Shown here piece after piece: positions 59,731 through 64,000 of a stretch of 64,000 bases of DNA. The number at the start of each line of letters is the position of its first letter. Within the stretch, counting starts at the first letter, position 1. A program made the translations under genes and the position numbers. The stretch comes from Zingiber officinale (taxonomy: Eukaryota; Streptophyta; Magnoliopsida; Zingiberales; Zingiberaceae), in the NCBI RefSeq assembly GCF_018446385.1, contig NC_055998.1, forward strand, positions 75,882,744-75,946,743, given 5' to 3'. Below the pieces are notes generated by a model, which saw only the letters and a program-made list of their open reading frames with translations, was not told where the DNA came from and did not search any database.

Positions 59731-59891
59731 TTATAACTATTTTGATTAAAATAATTAAATGTTAAAATTACTTTTAAAATATTTTTATATCAAAATCTCT
59801 TTTAACATAGTAAAAATTGTTAGTTAAAATTGATCCAACATAGTTGTAACAATTTTCATCAAATGTGAAGCAATTTGATTGAAATTACATG
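59731..59891 (+). repeat. Right copy of the repeat flanking the viral insertion
   Basis: Partner of 44903-45020. It contains an extra segment 'CAACATAGTTGTAACAATTT' plus about 23 more bases near its right end. Confidence 0.8.
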
Positions 59892-60808
59892 CTGAATATT
59901 GTAACTTTTACCCAAAGTTACTATAATAACATTAAAATAATAATATTTTTTTAAAAAATAAGAAATAAAACATCCACACAGTAACAATTTAACAAAATAA
60001 CAAAAATAAAAGATGCCCTTTCGAATTTTTTGCTTTTTACACAAGTGCTGCTTCTTATCCTGAATGAAGATCCAGTAGAATGATGAGAAAGAACTAGGGA
60101 TGTAAAGAATTTGATCACCTGGCTGATGTGAAAACACAAACCCGGGGGCTCACTTGATACGATAATTTGAAAGTAAGAATATACAACAACCAAATATTGG
60201 TGTTTCAACCAGGCTCAATTAGATCTATTTTGAATTTCCGACAGCAAAGACAAGAACTGAGAACAGAAAACACATGAATCTACCTCTCAACATGATCATT
60301 TTCAAATGCCCAACCTAGCTCAAACGCCCAGCTCGGCTCGATAATGGCATTGGCATCGACATCGACATCGACGCGATGTCGACGCAAATCATCTGGTGAT
60401 GATCAACAGTGTACTGCCCATTCTGGCTCTAGAGCCTTCCACGTTTGAGGTAACAACAACACACCCCCGTATTGTGCTATTGGGGTGGAACAATCACATT
60501 CGGGTTCAGTGACTAACAGAAATCAAGGGCTGAAGACTCGCCTGCAAACAAATGTTATTTTCATCTTGTTAATGTCCTTAAATCTAATTAGTGAGTAAAA
60601 TGATGATTCTGGGATTAGAGTAGCTTAATTTAAGTTTAATTAATGATTGTGGTACCTTGAAATTCTGGACTCTTCGCCATTTCCATCTCCCAAGGAGGAA
60701 AATGTGTTTGTCACTCTTGGCAGAACCATTTCATTACATCCTGTTCAATCACTGAGCGCATGAAAACAACCTCATCAAGGTGTCAGAATATCAACTGTAA
60801 TTGCTAGT
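59892..60808 (-). other. Spacer and likely 3' UTR of the kinase gene
   Basis: 60660-60808 probably belongs to the 3' UTR. A GTACCA-type donor near 60655 suggests a UTR intron, with a further UTR exon around 60250-60540. A GACATC triplet-like repeat (GACATCGACATCGACGCGATG) occurs at 60358-60378. No frame is supportable. Confidence 0.4.
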
Positions 60809-63578
60809 TTAATGATGTGTCTGAAAGTAAGGATGGCGTAGGGCTTCATCAACACTCAAGCGATCCTCCTACAAGACAAATAAATTACAGATGTAAATAT
60901 GTGAAGGAAAGATATCAACACAAAACAGAAACAGTACGTGTGAAAGCTATTGCATGAAGCAGGAAAGATACTATGTAGTTAGTACAATGTAGCACAATTT
61001 AGAGGAGCATATCCTATGAAGAAGATTATGGTGTTCGAGCAAAGATTGCACATCAAAGGATGCACAAGATGAGCTAAAGAATAAAAGACCAACGAAATGC
61101 AAAAAAAAAAAAAATCCACAAATTCCTACTTAATTTAAGAAGAAAAAAAATCAAGAATAAAAAACAAGAAATGGACATCCCAAGTAATAATTCAGGGAAG
61201 TCCCTTGCAGAGGAACACTTTCTCGGACACATTTGATGTGTCCTAAAGCCTTAAATTATTTGAAGGAAAAATTCTTGGGATTTTCATCCAATTTATGTCA
61301 TTATACTGATTTGGATCATGTTGATTGATGACAAATAAATATACATTTTTCCTGCATGTAAGTTAAGAGGCAAATGACTTACAGGATGCCATACTAACAA
61401 CTGACGTACTAATCGCAATGCCCAGGCATCTTGAAATCTGTGGAGAATTTAAAAGCATAAGAGGAACTAATTCTAATTTAATCAGTAATTAGTAACCATA
61501 AAAATTCACTGTAGCATATAACTTCAGACTGACCCGATTTTAAGGGGATCTCTACTTTTCACTTGAAGAGAAAAAGACTCTTCAGAACACTTCCAAGAAA
61601 CAGGCGAGACATCAACCTTAATTGAAAGAAAAAGATATTATCTTACTAGTGTCGTACAAACTTTATTCTCATGATTTTCAATATATATCTACAATGTATG
61701 TCATCAATAAGAATAATAATACCAACTACTAAACATCAACTTTTATCACAATCACATTGCTATTTTAAAAAAATGACAAACAATTATGGTTGGTATAGAA
61801 AAAAGTGTGAAAGCAGACACCATCGGGAGGTATATTGGATACGAACAAATGAGAATGATAGTAATACAGGGCTTACATGGTCTTTTCTACCACCATTTGG
61901 ATAATGATTTGGAGATATCCCAGGAATTAAAATGCACATCTCCATGTACGATCTCAATCTGAAACCAAAACATGCAACTAATATATTCAGAACAAATGGC
62001 AATGATCATGATCACTCAAAATTGCTATGGATATTAATGCAGTCAAACATCAATGTTTTTTTTTTCATTTTCTTGCATTTCAAAAACATCAGTAGCAATA
62101 AATGTAAAAAAGTAGACGGGACCTGGAATGGAGAGATACAAGAGAGCTGTTGTTGCTACAAAAACTAGAGAATTGCATCATTTCAATCATTAATGTTTCT
62201 TTTAACATTTAACCACATCTTGGAGGTCAACTAGTCAACTAATATCAGTTAACTTATGTTGGTTTTAATCAATGGTACTTGCAAAAATTAGTTCTGTTAA
62301 ACATTAAGATTTTGACAAGTTAAGAAATGTTGGGATATATATTTCCAAAGAGATATTGAGCACCCAAAGGCTAGTGATTTATCATAAATAAGTTCAAGAA
62401 TATATGATGATTATAATATAAAGCGGGCGATATATATTTCTGCAATTAACACCGACAGCTATAGATAGAAGTATAACAATTATAAATTTATTAAAAAATT
62501 GCAAATGATCACAGATCAAGTGGAATGGTAAAATGATAAGAGTAACAAGAACCTTACAGAGATTAAGATGAAAATAAACCAAGTTATTACTTGAGATTTC
62601 ACAAAGAATTTACTTGTAAGCAAGTTCCTTCGTATGGTCACTCCAACCTTCAAGATGCTGGTCCAACAGAGCACGGGTGCGGTCATTTATCTCAAACACA
62701 TGAGGGGATCCTAAAACTAGTTCTAGCATCACAACTCCCACACTCCACATATCATACCTAGAAAGGAAGTAATGTACAATAAAAGCAAGTTTATTAGCAC
62801 TCGTGGAAGAGATGAATGAACAGCAAACAGTTGAACAGATGTTTCAAAGGAAGAATGAAAAGTGAAAGGAGAAAACACTTGAATGAATAATATCCTTTAG
62901 GAATTTTAATATGAAAATATACAAAGAAGAGAAGAAAGTTGTTAACTTTAGTGTCACGCTTTTTGGCCCCTGAAACCAGCTAGCATTAAGTAAAGCCTCT
63001 GGTGGAGTATACTCAAAGGTCTGTTCAGACCTGAAATCCATAAAGGTAAAAGGAGTAAGCAAACCAGATAAAATAGAACAACAATAATATTCAATTAAAT
63101 AAGTGCATGAAATTTTCAGCAATACTTAAACTCTAAGCTCAAGATTTGCCAATTGATCCAATGGCTAATAAAGCATATAAATCACATCTCAAAATAGACC
63201 AAAAAAAATACATCAATGATAAATAGGAATAGACAGGTTGCATCAAAGATATTACTAGCTATTTCAATCTACAACCTAAAGAAGAGAAAAAGGATGATTC
63301 TGCCTTATTGCCCAATATAGCAGTCAATAATATTTTTGCAAGTAAGCTGTTCTGTTTTAGCATGACTCGTTCGCCATTTCAAATAAGATCCATGGAATTC
63401 AATTTCTGTTCTTGGAAACCTTAGAATGATAGTTATGAAAATATTCTCTTGAAAGATTTCAAACTTCAAAATATGTTTGTACTATCATGCCACTGAAGTT
63501 TCTTACCTAGTTGGCCCAGATCCATATAGATGCTTCATGGTGAAATCATCCATAGCACTGCCAAAATCAATAATTCGC
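60809..63578 (-). CDS. Protein kinase-domain gene, 3' part (At3g63340-like), continues past right edge
   Basis: Seven exons read on the minus strand: 63578-63507, 63030-62947, 62757-62614, 61958-61877, 61616-61534, 61437-61383 and 60868-60809 (TAA). All junctions are GT-AG and phases agree. They encode the C-lobe of a kinase: DFG in 'RIIDFGSAMDDFTMKHLYGS', the APE-equivalent PPE in 'FEYTPPEALLNASWF', subdomain IX 'YDMWSVGVVMLELVLGSPHV', and a final 'EDRLSVDEALRHPYF'. The wording matches plant proteins like Arabidopsis At3g63340, which join a PP2C-type phosphatase domain and a kinase-like domain. The N-lobe, the catalytic-loop HRD and any phosphatase part lie upstream, beyond 64000. About 193 residues are present, without lesions. 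Substrate unknown. Confidence 0.88.
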
Positions 63579-64000
63579 CTGTAGAATAAAACAGAAATAG
63601 TCTAGTATCAATTTAAAAATAAATAAATTGATGACCCATCTACAACCAAAATATAGAAAACAACCATATTCATATCATTGTAAGTAATCAAGATGAGAAA
63701 GGAAAAGGAAAGAAAAAAAGAAAGCTACGACCTAAAGTTGTCTATATTTTAGTAATTATATTAGTAATCACACCTCATCTGGTGCAATAAGCAGTACCTG
63801 ATGCAGTTCCTTTTCTCTCAAATTGTGGCTGGATGGGCATTAATTTGATTGATTGAAGATCAGAAAAGGAATTCATAAGTTTTACTTCAAGAAAGAAATG
63901 AATTGAGCTAACATATGTTACACTGTTGTCTCTAGCAGAATTAAGAGCTCTTAGCAGTCTGTCTAGCTGTCACATAATCAGTACCATTTCTTAATAGATT
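63579..64000 (-). other. Kinase gene intron or unresolved upstream exon
   Basis: The exon at 63578 needs a preceding exon ending in phase 2. No clear match was found. A minus frame (about 63960-63776) 'SFSDLQSIKLMPIQPQFERK' is open to a TGA but was not recognised as kinase sequence. Most of this stretch is probably intron. Confidence 0.35.

Overview
The window is nuclear DNA of a flowering plant, most likely a monocot. It has spliced plant genes, a GC-rich intronless fatty-acid elongase gene, and plant-type LTR retrotransposons, a CACTA transposon and an integrated plant pararetrovirus. The style of the repeats recalls Zingiberales (ginger group), but nothing here proves that. Most of the DNA is mobile. 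Three host genes stand between the repeats.

Layout. (1) 1-37438 is one nest of mobile elements. An old Copia LTR element (Copia-B, 36599-37438) was hit by a gag-bearing Copia element (Copia-A, left window edge to 36598). A Ty3/Gypsy chromovirus (Gypsy-A, 1421-28881) then split a Transposase_32-like gene inside Copia-A. A CACTA transposon (2169-19931) entered one Gypsy-A LTR. A second Copia element (Copia-C, 9284-18910) and a solo LTR of the same family (3877-6196) entered the CACTA. A further Gypsy solo LTR (34086-36391) sits in the Copia-A LTR. Target-site duplications visible in the sequence support most steps. The CACTA carries DNA-level fragments of host genes: a WD40 protein, the chaperonin subunit CCT7, and unrecognised pieces. 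(2) 37646-39187, minus strand: an intact 3-ketoacyl-CoA synthase (513 aa). (3) 40843-43600, minus strand: a complete nine-exon gene for the exosome subunit RRP40 (241 aa), with a GC-rich likely 5' exon or promoter near 44340-44680. (4) 45021-59730, minus strand: an endogenous member of the Caulimoviridae, about one genome long (roughly 7.6 kb by my arithmetic after removing a nested element and an internal duplication). It reads movement protein, coat protein, protease, reverse transcriptase/RNase H, viroplasmin-type protein, then promoter and leader. It is broken by stops, frameshifts and a gag-only Copia element (Copia-D, 51159-57677). Similar 118/161-bp sequences flank it on both sides. (5) 60809-63578, minus strand: the 3' exons of a kinase-domain gene that continues past the right edge.

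The host genes (wax/VLCFA elongation, RNA decay, a kinase) have no evident functional link. No new enzymatic system was found. The most unusual content is the virus (viroplasmin ORF together with badnavirus-like MP and pol, flanking duplications, Trp-to-TGA decay), the gene-capturing CACTA, and palindrome clusters shared by unrelated LTR families. All positions were read by eye, and identities rest on recognised family motifs, not on searches.
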